A DNA stretch of 42,666 nt, taken from Halanaerobiales bacterium (GTDB taxonomy: Bacteria; Bacillota; Halanaerobiia; Halanaerobiales; DTU029). Shown here piece by piece: positions 16,230 to 24,071 of this stretch (its first letter is position 1; each line of letters begins with the position of its first letter). A model generated the notes under the pieces. It did no database searches. It was not told where the DNA came from and saw only the letters and a program-made list of their open reading frames with translations. The stretch spans positions 1 to 42,666 of the forward strand of contig JAKSCG010000248.1 in assembly GCA_022360715.1 (NCBI GenBank). Direction: 5' to 3'. Made by a program: the position numbers and the translations under genes.

Positions 16230-17387
16230 ATGGTCAAAAAGATCTATCTGGATAATGCAGCAAGTTCACAAAAAAAACCTGCCACTGTTCTTAAAGCCAT
16301 GACCGATTATCTGTCTAATATCGGTTGTAGTCCGGGTCGGGGCGGTTACGACTGCTCCTTAAAGGCCGGTAGGATTGTCCTGGAAACCCGACTAGCGATC
16401 GCCGAACTATTTAACGTACCTTCCCCGGAACAGATCATCTTTACCCACAACATTACCCATGCCCTCAACTATGCAATAAAGGGTCTAGTCAAAACGGGTG
16501 AACATGTCATCACCACTTCAATGGAACATAATTCAGTCATCCGCCCGCTCAAGAGTTTAGAAAAAGAGCACAAAATCGAAGTCAGCTACTTAAAATGCAA
16601 TCGGCAGGGTCTGCTCGACCCGCAGGAGCTTGAGCAAACAATTAAGGACAATACCAAAATAGTGGTGCTCACCCAGGCTTCTAATGTCACCGGCTCATTA
16701 ATGCCGATTGCCCGATTAGCCTCAATCGCCCGACAAAGGGGCTTAAGCTTGATCCTGGATACGGCCCAGACAGCCGGGCTTTACGAGATCGATTTTACTG
16801 AACTCGCCATCGATGTCCTGTGTTTTACCGGCCATAAAAGTCTGATGGGACCTACCGGTACCGGTGGTTTTGCCCTTACTAAAAAAACAGCAGCCCAAAT
16901 GTCTCCCTTAATTGAAGGTGGAACCGGGAGTATTTCTGACCAGGAATATCAGCCCGACTTTCTCCCTGATAAGTTTGAGAGCGGAACCCTTAATACAGTA
17001 GGACTGGCCGGGCTAAAAGCCGGGGTCGAATTCATCCGAAAAACCGGTTTAGCAAAGATCCGTGAACATGAACTAAGTTTAACCGCCCGCTTTTTAGCCG
17101 GTCTGGAAAAGATCAGAAAAATTCAGGTACACGGTCCCAAAGATATCAGCTTACAAACCCCGACGATCTCGATCAGTGTGGCCGGCTTTGATTTAGGTGA
17201 ATTAAGTTACATCCTGGATCAGCGTTACGGGATTATGACCCGTTCCGGACTCCACTGTGCCCCTCTGGCCCATAAAACGATCGGTACCTTCCCGGAGGGG
17301 ACTTTAAGATTCAGTATCGGTTATGATAATACGGTGGCTGAGATTGATTATGTCCTAAAAAGTCTCCGGGAAATAATACCAGACTAA
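16230..17387 (+). CDS. Cysteine desulfurase family protein (selenium-associated class V type)
   Basis: This is a PLP enzyme of 385 residues that removes sulfur or selenium from cysteine or selenocysteine. The PLP lysine is K203 in CFTGHKSLMGPTGTG, with TAQTAG before it, and the active cysteine is C343 in MTRSGLHCAPLAHKTIGT. The RSGLHCAPL form and a length near 380 match the TIGR01977-like group found beside selenium genes. It is divergent from yedE, faces LysR at its end, and has AAGGGGTG before ATG 16230. It probably supplies persulfide or perselenide to the TusA-like carrier. It could also be an ordinary SufS-like enzyme. Confidence 0.87.
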   Translation: MVKKIYLDNAASSQKKPATVLKAMTDYLSNIGCSPGRGGYDCSLKAGRIVLETRLAIAELFNVPSPEQIIFTHNITHALNYAIKGLVKTGEHVITTSMEHNSVIRPLKSLEKEHKIEVSYLKCNRQGLLDPQELEQTIKDNTKIVVLTQASNVTGSLMPIARLASIARQRGLSLILDTAQTAGLYEIDFTELAIDVLCFTGHKSLMGPTGTGGFALTKKTAAQMSPLIEGGTGSISDQEYQPDFLPDKFESGTLNTVGLAGLKAGVEFIRKTGLAKIREHELSLTARFLAGLEKIRKIQVHGPKDISLQTPTISISVAGFDLGELSYILDQRYGIMTRSGLHCAPLAHKTIGTFPEGTLRFSIGYDNTVAEIDYVLKSLREIIPD

Positions 17388-17459
17388 AAACTATTAATCA
17401 CTTATCTCAGCTCCTTTTAATTCAATTACCATCACCCCTTTAATTTATTATCGATCAAT

Positions 17460-18341
17460 TTATCGCAAATAATTAATGAATGATTGGAGCAAAAGTTCTG
17501 TTTCCCTTTCCTGATAATAAATTAAATAAAAACGACGGCTAATCTCTAAGTCTGCTAACCGGGCCAGGGCAACCCGGCCGTTGTTCAAAGCCTTGCGGGC
17601 CGCCAGTTCGGAAACAAAGGAGACCCCTAAACCTGCTTCCACTGCGGCAATAATCGCCTCGGTACTACCTAAACAGGCTGAAATATTTAAGACTGTCCGG
17701 GGCAGACCGGCTTGATGTAAAGCATTGAGCAAAGCACTCCTGGTGCCGGAACCCTCTTCCCGAATGATCATTTTCTCTGCTCGCAGGTCTTTAATATTGA
17801 TCCGGTCCCGCTCCGCCAGTTTACTTCCCCGGGGAAAAATTAAGACCAAAGAGTCCTCGGCTATAGTCTGGATCTTAAATCTATTACCGGGGGGTTTAGA
17901 ACCCACGACCGCTAAATCAAGCTCCTTTGCCGCCAGTTGCTCACTGATCGCCAGACTATCCCCTACCTCCATCGTAATCTCCACTTGGGGAAATCTTTCA
18001 CAAAACCTGCTGATCGGAACCGGCAAGAGATAGATCGAAGGGATCGTACTGGCCCCGATGGTTAAGCGGCGATAAGCAGTCCCCCGATACTGTTGAACCT
18101 CCAGGTCGACCTTATCCCAAATAGCTATAATCTCTTTGGCTTTATGGTAAACTACCTTCCCGGCCGGGGTTAATTTGATCGCACCGGCCTCTTTTACCAC
18201 CAATTCGGTCTCAAAGGTCTCTTCTAATAATTTTATTTGCATACTTACCGCTGGTTGCGATAGATCTAATTTAGCGGCAACTGCTAAATAACTCCCCAGT
18301 TCCACCAGCTCAACCAGCATCTTTAATGTCTTTATTCTCAT
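17460..18341 (-). CDS. LysR-family regulator, selenium-associated type
   Basis: The protein (293 residues) has an N-terminal winged helix (KTLKMLVELVELGSYLAVAAKLDLSQPAVSMQIKLLEETF) and a C-terminal periplasmic-binding-like effector domain (RRLTIGASTIPSIYLLPVPI, ELAARKALNNGRV). It belongs to the CysB/CysL branch, and its position beside yedE, TusA-like and desulfurase genes matches the LysR regulators reported in selenium loci. It would bind the divergent region at 16070-16229 or its own promoter. Its effector is unknown. The LysR and desulfurase genes are convergent, so it is its own unit. Confidence 0.85.
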   Translation of the reverse strand: MRIKTLKMLVELVELGSYLAVAAKLDLSQPAVSMQIKLLEETFETELVVKEAGAIKLTPAGKVVYHKAKEIIAIWDKVDLEVQQYRGTAYRRLTIGASTIPSIYLLPVPISRFCERFPQVEITMEVGDSLAISEQLAAKELDLAVVGSKPPGNRFKIQTIAEDSLVLIFPRGSKLAERDRINIKDLRAEKMIIREEGSGTRSALLNALHQAGLPRTVLNISACLGSTEAIIAAVEAGLGVSFVSELAARKALNNGRVALARLADLEISRRFYLIYYQERETELLLQSFINYLR

Positions 18342-18465
18342 ATGATCGGCCTCACCGATTAACCAATAATATCATAGTCATCTTATTCTATCAAATTTTT
18401 TTGGTAAAGGAAAGCATTTTTTCTCCTATTTTTGCTTAAATAACTGACCCCCCAAAGTAAAGGGC

Positions 18466-18484
18466 AGCCCGTGGCTGCCCCTAT
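18466..18484 (-). terminator. Hairpin after the peroxiredoxin-nitroreductase gene
   Basis: GGGCAGCC and GGCTGCCC form an eight-pair stem around CGT. On the minus strand TTTACTTT follows, so it could be a weak terminator. Confidence 0.55.
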
Positions 18485-18507
18485 ACCTGATTAAGCTGAA
18501 AGATAAA

Positions 18508-19578
18508 CTACTCTTGATACTGGTTCCAGCTCAGGATCTGACCCAGTTCCTTCCGTTGACGCGGTTCTCTTTCAACTTGCTGATGCTGTTCACTTAAAAA
18601 AACATCATTACCGAGCGGATAACCCAGTGCAATAACCGTAATTAAATGTTCTTCCTCCGGTATTTGCAGCAGTTCTTTAAAACCCTGTTGATCGTAACCG
18701 GCGACCGGATGGGCAATCAATCCCATCTGAGTGGCCTGAACCTGCAATAAGGCAACTGCCTGCCCGGTATCAAATAAATAATAATCACGGCCATCTTTTA
18801 AGCTACAGTCATTTTTAACCTTGGAATAAACAGCGATCAAGACCGGCGCCTCTTTCATCCAGTAGTTTCCAGCCGGGAGATGCTGATGTAATTTAGCCAG
18901 CATCACTTGTTGATCAACCACGATAAAACGCCAGGGCTGGTTATTAAAACAGGAAGATGACCAGTGGGCTGCCGTGATGATCCGCTTCACTTCGTCCCGT
19001 TTTAACGTTCTGGGGCTAATCGCCCTTCTGGCCCGCCGATAAGCGATCTGTTGGTTAATCGCCTGGTCGGCACCGACTATCTCCCGCAAACCGGCCAGGA
19101 CCTCTTCCACATGTCCGTTTACCTTCACCCCATACCAGGACTTCCTGACCCGCCCCCAGCGGTCCAGGATAAAGGTGGAGCGGAGAATTGATTTCCCATT
19201 CTCTTTTAGAGCATGATAAGCAGCGGCAACTTTACGCTGCGGGTCAGCAATCAACTCCACGCGTAGCCCGTGTTTTTGGCGAAAGCGGGCCAGGGTTTCC
19301 GGAGAATCAGGTGAAATACCGATGATCCGGGCCCCAGTCTCCACTAAAGTCTCAAAGCCGGTCTCCGCACTGGATGAATCCGCTTCGGCTATTTCTAAAC
19401 TGGAAAAATGATCTAACTCAGCCGAAAATAGGGTACACTCTTTGGTACAACCGGGTGTAAAAGCCTTTGGATAAAAATATACCACGGTATAGCTACCGAT
19501 TAAATCCCGACTATCGATCTCTTCACCACGATCATTTAATTCCTTAAAAACGGGAGCCTGTTCCCATCTTTTTAGCAT
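18508..19578 (-). CDS. Peroxiredoxin (Bcp-like) fused to a nitroreductase
   Basis: One chain of 356 residues joins two redox domains. Residues 1-170 are a Bcp/AhpC-TSA peroxiredoxin with the peroxidatic cysteine C44 and a nearby C48 in TPGCTKEC, then ISPDSPETLARFRQKHGL and TFILDRWGRVRKSWYGV. Residues about 175-345 are an FMN nitroreductase with RRARRAISPRTLKRDEVKRI, SSCFNNQPWRFIVV and the ALGYPLG end. The peroxiredoxin holds an extra segment of about 20 residues (SSLEIAEADSSSAETGFETL) before the ISPDS strand. The nitroreductase could feed NAD(P)H electrons to the peroxidase site; this is inference. Each domain looks complete. It has its own promoter region and an operator at 19653-19675. Confidence 0.87.
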   Translation of the reverse strand: MLKRWEQAPVFKELNDRGEEIDSRDLIGSYTVVYFYPKAFTPGCTKECTLFSAELDHFSSLEIAEADSSSAETGFETLVETGARIIGISPDSPETLARFRQKHGLRVELIADPQRKVAAAYHALKENGKSILRSTFILDRWGRVRKSWYGVKVNGHVEEVLAGLREIVGADQAINQQIAYRRARRAISPRTLKRDEVKRIITAAHWSSSCFNNQPWRFIVVDQQVMLAKLHQHLPAGNYWMKEAPVLIAVYSKVKNDCSLKDGRDYYLFDTGQAVALLQVQATQMGLIAHPVAGYDQQGFKELLQIPEEEHLITVIALGYPLGNDVFLSEQHQQVEREPRQRKELGQILSWNQYQE

Positions 19579-19652
19579 TTAATCACTCTCCTTTTATTAA
19601 CGACCATTACCTTACAACAAGCAATAGTACCAAGATAAGTAAGACTATAAGT

Positions 19653-19675
19653 TTATTAGTAACTATTACTAATAA
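19653..19675. promoter_or_regulatory. Perfect palindromic operator upstream of the fusion gene
   Basis: TTATTAGTAA (19653-19662) and TTACTAATAA (19666-19675) are perfect mirror halves separated by CTA. On the minus strand a TATAGT -10 candidate (19643-19648) lies just downstream, so the palindrome covers the -35 area. The AGTA/TACT pairing resembles sites of DUF24/HxlR-type redox regulators that control nitroreductases. No such regulator gene is in the window. Confidence 0.65.
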
Positions 19676-19712
19676 TAGATTAACATATCATCGTCGCTTT
19701 GTCAACCATGCT

Positions 19713-19753
19713 AAAAAAAAGAGATAACCGGTCCCACTAATACCGGTTATCTC
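19713..19753 (-). terminator. Terminator of the DUF3243 gene
   Basis: A perfect twelve-pair stem (19721-19732 with 19742-19753) is followed on the minus strand by eight Ts. It ends the transcription unit of the DUF3243 gene. Confidence 0.92.
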
Positions 19754-19766
19754 CTCAACTGGCTGT

Positions 19767-20036
19767 TCAATGTTCCAAATTTTTCTCTGCTTTGACCATC
19801 TTCACCAACACCCTGGTCAAGATTTTTTGCTCCTCAGCACTGGCTACATCCCATAACTCCTTAAGTACCCTTTGTTCACGGTTTCCCGGTTCAACGAACT
19901 TATCCAGAAAATTACCCAGTTTACTCCCCACTTTGACAATAGTATTTTCATCCAGTCCAACCTTTTCACCAATATTAACCGCCTGGCAAATTGTTTTTTT
20001 CCATTGGCCCCAGTCAGTATACCTTTCCACGATCAT
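19767..20036 (-). CDS. DUF3243 family protein
   Basis: The 89-residue protein has the DUF3243 features: WGQWKKTICQAVNIGEKVGLDENTIVKVGSKLGNFLDKFVEPGN and EQRVLKELWDVASAEEQKILTRVLVKMVK. It resembles B. subtilis YmfJ in length and in the EP(G/K)N...RVL.ELW core. The family has no known reaction. No membrane segment, signal or metal motif is visible, and the content is mostly helical and charged. GGAGG precedes the ATG. It is 76 bases downstream of the glycosyltransferase gene and may be part of the same message, ending at the terminator at 19713-19753. Confidence 0.82.
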   Translation of the reverse strand: MIVERYTDWGQWKKTICQAVNIGEKVGLDENTIVKVGSKLGNFLDKFVEPGNREQRVLKELWDVASAEEQKILTRVLVKMVKAEKNLEH

Positions 20037-20112
20037 TTACCTCCTCAAATGGACCGGCTTTCCTTTCATAATCCTTACTATTATACCCAAAAATAGCTGG
20101 TAATATCCGGTC

Positions 20113-21330
20113 CTAAACCAACAGACTTTCGTAAAGTTCGAGCGTTTGCTGGGCAATGCTATCCCAACTAAAAAAGCGCTCAACCCTTTCCCGCCCCTTG
20201 TTGGCCATCTTTTCCCGCAGCTTTTGATCACCCAGAATAGTATTGATCTTTTCGGCCAATATACGGGAAAAACCTGCTGGGTCAACTGGTTCGGCTGTTG
20301 CATGATCATGCTGTTCAAATTGAACCAGGAAACCGGTTTCTCCGTCGACAACTACCTCTTTAATCCCCCCTACTGCCGAGGCTACCACCGCCGTCTTACA
20401 GGCCATCGCCTCCAGATTAATAATCCCAAAAGGTTCATATAAAGAAGGACAGACAAAAACAGCCGCCTGGGAATAAAGCTCAATTACCGCTTCCCGGGGG
20501 AGCATTTGCTCAATCCAGATTACCCCGTCCCTTTTTTGGCGGATGGTCTCGACCTTTTCCGTCATCTCACGGGCAATCTCTTTTGTATCCGGGGCCCCGG
20601 CACATAATACTACCTGGGCTTCTGCCTCAATATCCTTGATCGCATTAAGGAGATGGATAATCCCCTTCTGGCGGCTGATCCGTCCCACAAAAAGGACATA
20701 AGGCCGCTTTAAATCGACTCCATATTGCTCGAGCGAGCAGGTACTGTCCGTATACCGGTATTGTTCCAGGTCAATCCCGTTATAGATAATCTCAACCCTT
20801 TCCGGCTCAAGATCAAAGTACTTTAGGATATCCTGCTTCATCTCGGCCGAGACGGCGACTACTTTATCCGCATACTCCAAACCGGATTTTTCCATCCAGG
20901 AACTAACCATATAGCCGTTACCCAACTGTTCCTCCTTCCAGGGGCGGAGTGGTTCCATGCTATGGATTGTCGTAACTAATGGTATAGAATATAACTTCTT
21001 GGCCAGCAACCCGGCCATAAAGGTATACCAGGTATGGGCATGGACCAACTGGGCATCAAAGCGGTCTTTAACCATCGCCAGATTAACGGAAAGTGGATCC
21101 AATACCTTTTGATAACGGGGGTCACTATCCTGGGCCAGCACCGGCCAGGGTTGATAGCCTTTGACCCTTACCCCGTTAATCAGACCTTGCTGGTCCCCAA
21201 AAGCACGAACCTCAACCTCGATCAATTTATGCAACGCCCGGCTCAAATAATCCAGATGAACACCTGCCCCTCCGTAAATATAGGGAGGATATTCCCTGGT
21301 TAAAAATGTCACCTTTAGATCACTATTCAT
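20113..21330 (-). CDS. glgM: GT4 glycosyltransferase, GlgM/glycogen synthase-like
   Basis: This is a retaining GT-B glycosyltransferase of 405 residues. The N-terminal acceptor domain has FLTREYPPYIYGGAGVHLDY and AHTWYTFMAGLLAKKL; the C-terminal donor domain has YVLFVGRISRQKGI and YEPFGIINLEAMAC with the two Glu of the EX7E motif. The HAHTWYTFMAG form matches the corynebacterial-type enzyme (TIGR02149). In mycobacteria its relative GlgM joins ADP-glucose and glucose 1-phosphate to make maltose 1-phosphate; other members extend glycogen. It lies directly downstream of maltokinase, which favours the maltose 1-phosphate role. No ADP-glucose pyrophosphorylase or GlgE is in the window. Confidence 0.8.
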   Translation of the reverse strand: MNSDLKVTFLTREYPPYIYGGAGVHLDYLSRALHKLIEVEVRAFGDQQGLINGVRVKGYQPWPVLAQDSDPRYQKVLDPLSVNLAMVKDRFDAQLVHAHTWYTFMAGLLAKKLYSIPLVTTIHSMEPLRPWKEEQLGNGYMVSSWMEKSGLEYADKVVAVSAEMKQDILKYFDLEPERVEIIYNGIDLEQYRYTDSTCSLEQYGVDLKRPYVLFVGRISRQKGIIHLLNAIKDIEAEAQVVLCAGAPDTKEIAREMTEKVETIRQKRDGVIWIEQMLPREAVIELYSQAAVFVCPSLYEPFGIINLEAMACKTAVVASAVGGIKEVVVDGETGFLVQFEQHDHATAEPVDPAGFSRILAEKINTILGDQKLREKMANKGRERVERFFSWDSIAQQTLELYESLLV

Positions 21331-21331
21331 A

Positions 21332-22942
21332 TTATTCCTCCTGTTCGCTTAAATGAGAACTTAACGGTAGTTGATGCTCTGATAAATGATCAATACATTT
21401 AAGAATACCTTTTAACGGAATCGCCAGCCAGGCAGGTCGATTATTTAACTCATAAATCCCTTCATAAATCGCTTTTTCCAGGGTAAAGAGCGCCAGAACC
21501 TGTTTAAAGTACCCCTGCTCCGGCAAAAGCTGGCTCATTTCTGCCCGGATCAGCCTGGTATATCCGGCCAGAAAGTTGGCAACCGTTTCCTCTTCCCAGG
21601 TCTCCAGCACTGTCAGGATTTCCCCGGCCGGTTTTACTTGCTCACTGGTAAAAACAGCCGAATAACCGGCATAATTAAAGGAACGGATCATCCCGGCAAT
21701 ATCCTTTAAAGGGGGTTGTTTAACCCTTCGATAACTCATACTCCGTAAGGGTTCCCCTTCAAAATCCAGCACCAGAAAATCATGGTCACAGATTAAAAGC
21801 TGTTCCAGATGGAGATCACCATGGACTCTGATCCTGAGCCCCAGGCCCGGCTGAAATTGAAAGATTTTCTCAATCTGCCGGTAAACCTCTCCTTCCATTT
21901 GGAGCAAACGCTCAACAAGATGCTCATTCTCCCCGGCCGGTGAAAAGTCCCGCAGATAATCAAATAACTCCCGGGCATTTCCCCTGACCTGCCGATGCCA
22001 CTCCTCGGTCCAATCAGTACAGACCGGAACGGGTGGAAAACTTTCCCGTTCAATTCGAGCCAGAGCCAGATGCATTTCAGCGATCACTTCCCCCAGCCGA
22101 TAAAACTGCCGGCAATACTGGTCAATATATTCTTTGATTGCCGGTACCGGATGCTCGCTTGCCCCGCTTCCTTCTGGGGGCAGCTCAAGTGAGCGGTAAA
22201 AAGCTAACAGTTCCTTCAAAAAGTCCTGGGTATATTCCCATAAATTACCCTGGTTTTCAGCATAATCCTCTAACAGGGCCAGGCAATACTCCTCTCCGCC
22301 CGGTGCCTGATAGATAATATAACCATTGATCAACGGGAAATTCCGAAAATTAGTCGCGTCCATTAGGGATAAAGCAATCTCTAAATCAGGGTTGGTCCCC
22401 CGGAAGAGACGGCGGTAAGTCTTGACAATCTGTTTTGTCTCGAGCAGGGTCAGACTATTACTGGATAGATCTGTCAGTGATGAAGTAGTACTAATCTCCG
22501 GTTCCTTTAGTAGCTCAGCCCGGATCACTCCGCCTTTTTTCAGCCTTTTATCTTTTCCCCGGATAATTTGCTGTTCCAGGGCCAGATAATACTCCCGGGC
22601 ATGTACGCCATCATAAACATAAGCACGATAATCCTTCTGTTCAATAACTAGCCAGCAATTGCCGACCAGTTTTTTTCTGCTGATTAATAGTGGGACATAA
22701 TAGTATTCCTGTTTAGCCTGTGCTGCCCAGTCCTGCAAGTAAAACAATAAGATAACGGCTATGACCTGTTGATGCTGCTCAGTCCTAAGCACCCCGTAAT
22801 CAACCAGGTCAATCCGGACGATCTGTTCAGCTTTATGTCTGAACCACCGCTCTTTTTTAATCCTTGCCGGATCGATCCTGGCAATAATCTGATCAATTGC
22901 CTTGTTTAAATCTTTAAACAAAAGAGAAGTCTTAAAAACCAT
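21332..22942 (-). CDS. mak: Maltokinase-like sugar kinase
   Basis: The protein (536 residues from ATG 22942) is an aminoglycoside-kinase-like enzyme that should phosphorylate maltose at C1 with ATP. The catalytic loop HGDLHLEQLL (about 374-383) and the metal site LDFEGEPLRS (about 392-401) are followed by SYRRVKQPPLKDIAGMIRSF. This matches the maltokinase/TreS C-terminal group closely, in which DFEGEP and PLRDVAGM are typical. The poorly conserved N-terminal cap is longer than the kinase core. ATG 22942 is preferred behind GGAAGGTG; GTG 22957 is in frame but its site is absent. It follows galT by 18 bases and precedes the GlgM-like gene. No TreS domain is fused. Confidence 0.83.
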   Translation of the reverse strand: MVFKTSLLFKDLNKAIDQIIARIDPARIKKERWFRHKAEQIVRIDLVDYGVLRTEQHQQVIAVILLFYLQDWAAQAKQEYYYVPLLISRKKLVGNCWLVIEQKDYRAYVYDGVHAREYYLALEQQIIRGKDKRLKKGGVIRAELLKEPEISTTSSLTDLSSNSLTLLETKQIVKTYRRLFRGTNPDLEIALSLMDATNFRNFPLINGYIIYQAPGGEEYCLALLEDYAENQGNLWEYTQDFLKELLAFYRSLELPPEGSGASEHPVPAIKEYIDQYCRQFYRLGEVIAEMHLALARIERESFPPVPVCTDWTEEWHRQVRGNARELFDYLRDFSPAGENEHLVERLLQMEGEVYRQIEKIFQFQPGLGLRIRVHGDLHLEQLLICDHDFLVLDFEGEPLRSMSYRRVKQPPLKDIAGMIRSFNYAGYSAVFTSEQVKPAGEILTVLETWEEETVANFLAGYTRLIRAEMSQLLPEQGYFKQVLALFTLEKAIYEGIYELNNRPAWLAIPLKGILKCIDHLSEHQLPLSSHLSEQEE

Positions 22943-22960
22943 ATTCACACCTTCCACTGA

Positions 22961-23962
22961 TTAGTAATCCGGATATTTTTCCCTTAAAATACCGGCAGCA
23001 ACCTCCGGAGCAGTAGGATTAATCATGATCCCTGTTCCCAGCTCAAAACCAGCCATAATCGTTAAACGGGGCAAAATCTCAATATGCCAGTGGTAATAAT
23101 CACGGTGCCGATCATCCAGGGCCCGGGTATGAATAATCAGGTTATACGGAGAACGGAATTCCAGTTCAAAGATAGCAATCATCTTCCGTAATAAACAAGC
23201 CAGCTCCCGTAGTTCGGTCCGGGTCAGCCGGCCGAAAGTACTGCCGTGGCTGACCGGAACGATCCAGGATTCAAAGGGATAACGGGCCGCATAAGGGCAG
23301 AAAGCAACAAAACTTTGATTAGCGGTGATCACCCGCTCGCCGCTCTCTTTTTCAGCAGCCAAGATCGAGCAGTAAACACAGCTCCCGTATTTTCGATAAT
23401 AGGCCGCCGCTCCGGTCAATTCTTGCCGGGGAAGGTCAGGGATCATCGGCGTAGCCATAATCTGCCAGTGTGGGTGTGCTAAGGAAGCCCCGGCAGTAGG
23501 ACCAAAGTTTTTAAAAACCTGGACATACTTAATCTCCCGGTCGAGCAGGAGAGTCCGGTATCGCTGCTCGATCATCTCCAACAGGGCAGTAATATCTTCC
23601 ACACCCTTTTCCCCCAGATTGGAATAATGATCCGGTGATTCAACTACTACCTCGGCCGAACCTTTACCACTGCAATAAGAATAGATCCCCTCTTCCCTTT
23701 CCCAAAATTCCTCTTCCGGATGTAAGGCTGCAAACTTATTGGGTACAACCCTGATTTGCCAGCCCGGGGTGTCCGGTCCGGACTGAGTAGGGCGGAGAGC
23801 AGCTGCTTCCGGGGGAGTTAGCTGCTCATTCCCGGAACAAAAGGGGCAAGAAGTAGCCCTTTTCTCCTCGGTCGGCAATTTAAAATCATGGGGTCGCTTC
23901 CCGCGTTCGCTTGCAATTATTACCTGATTCCCTGTTATTATATCCTTCCTAATTTCTGACAT
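22961..23962 (-). CDS. galT: GalT-like hexose-1-phosphate nucleotidylyltransferase
   Basis: This HIT-superfamily enzyme (333 residues) swaps a nucleotidyl group between UDP-sugar and hexose 1-phosphate. The nucleophile is H165 in AHPHWQIMA, the GalT HPHxQ motif. A zinc-site CPFC is at 40-43, and the second half carries CVYCSIL and HWHIEILPRL. No galactokinase or epimerase is adjacent, unlike a usual gal operon. It heads the unit with maltokinase and the GlgM-like enzyme. It may supply or recycle hexose 1-phosphate for glucan work, or act with another nucleotide such as ADP; these are inferences. The start ATG has GTGGGG upstream. Confidence 0.82.
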   Translation of the reverse strand: MSEIRKDIITGNQVIIASERGKRPHDFKLPTEEKRATSCPFCSGNEQLTPPEAAALRPTQSGPDTPGWQIRVVPNKFAALHPEEEFWEREEGIYSYCSGKGSAEVVVESPDHYSNLGEKGVEDITALLEMIEQRYRTLLLDREIKYVQVFKNFGPTAGASLAHPHWQIMATPMIPDLPRQELTGAAAYYRKYGSCVYCSILAAEKESGERVITANQSFVAFCPYAARYPFESWIVPVSHGSTFGRLTRTELRELACLLRKMIAIFELEFRSPYNLIIHTRALDDRHRDYYHWHIEILPRLTIMAGFELGTGIMINPTAPEVAAGILREKYPDY

Positions 23963-24071
23963 ATCTAAACCCCACTTTCACTATTAAAATTCATTGTTAA
24001 AACGTTTGCATAAATTCCTATATTATTATACTCCATAAAATAAAAAATACCTGCAAAAAAACAAAATTAAT

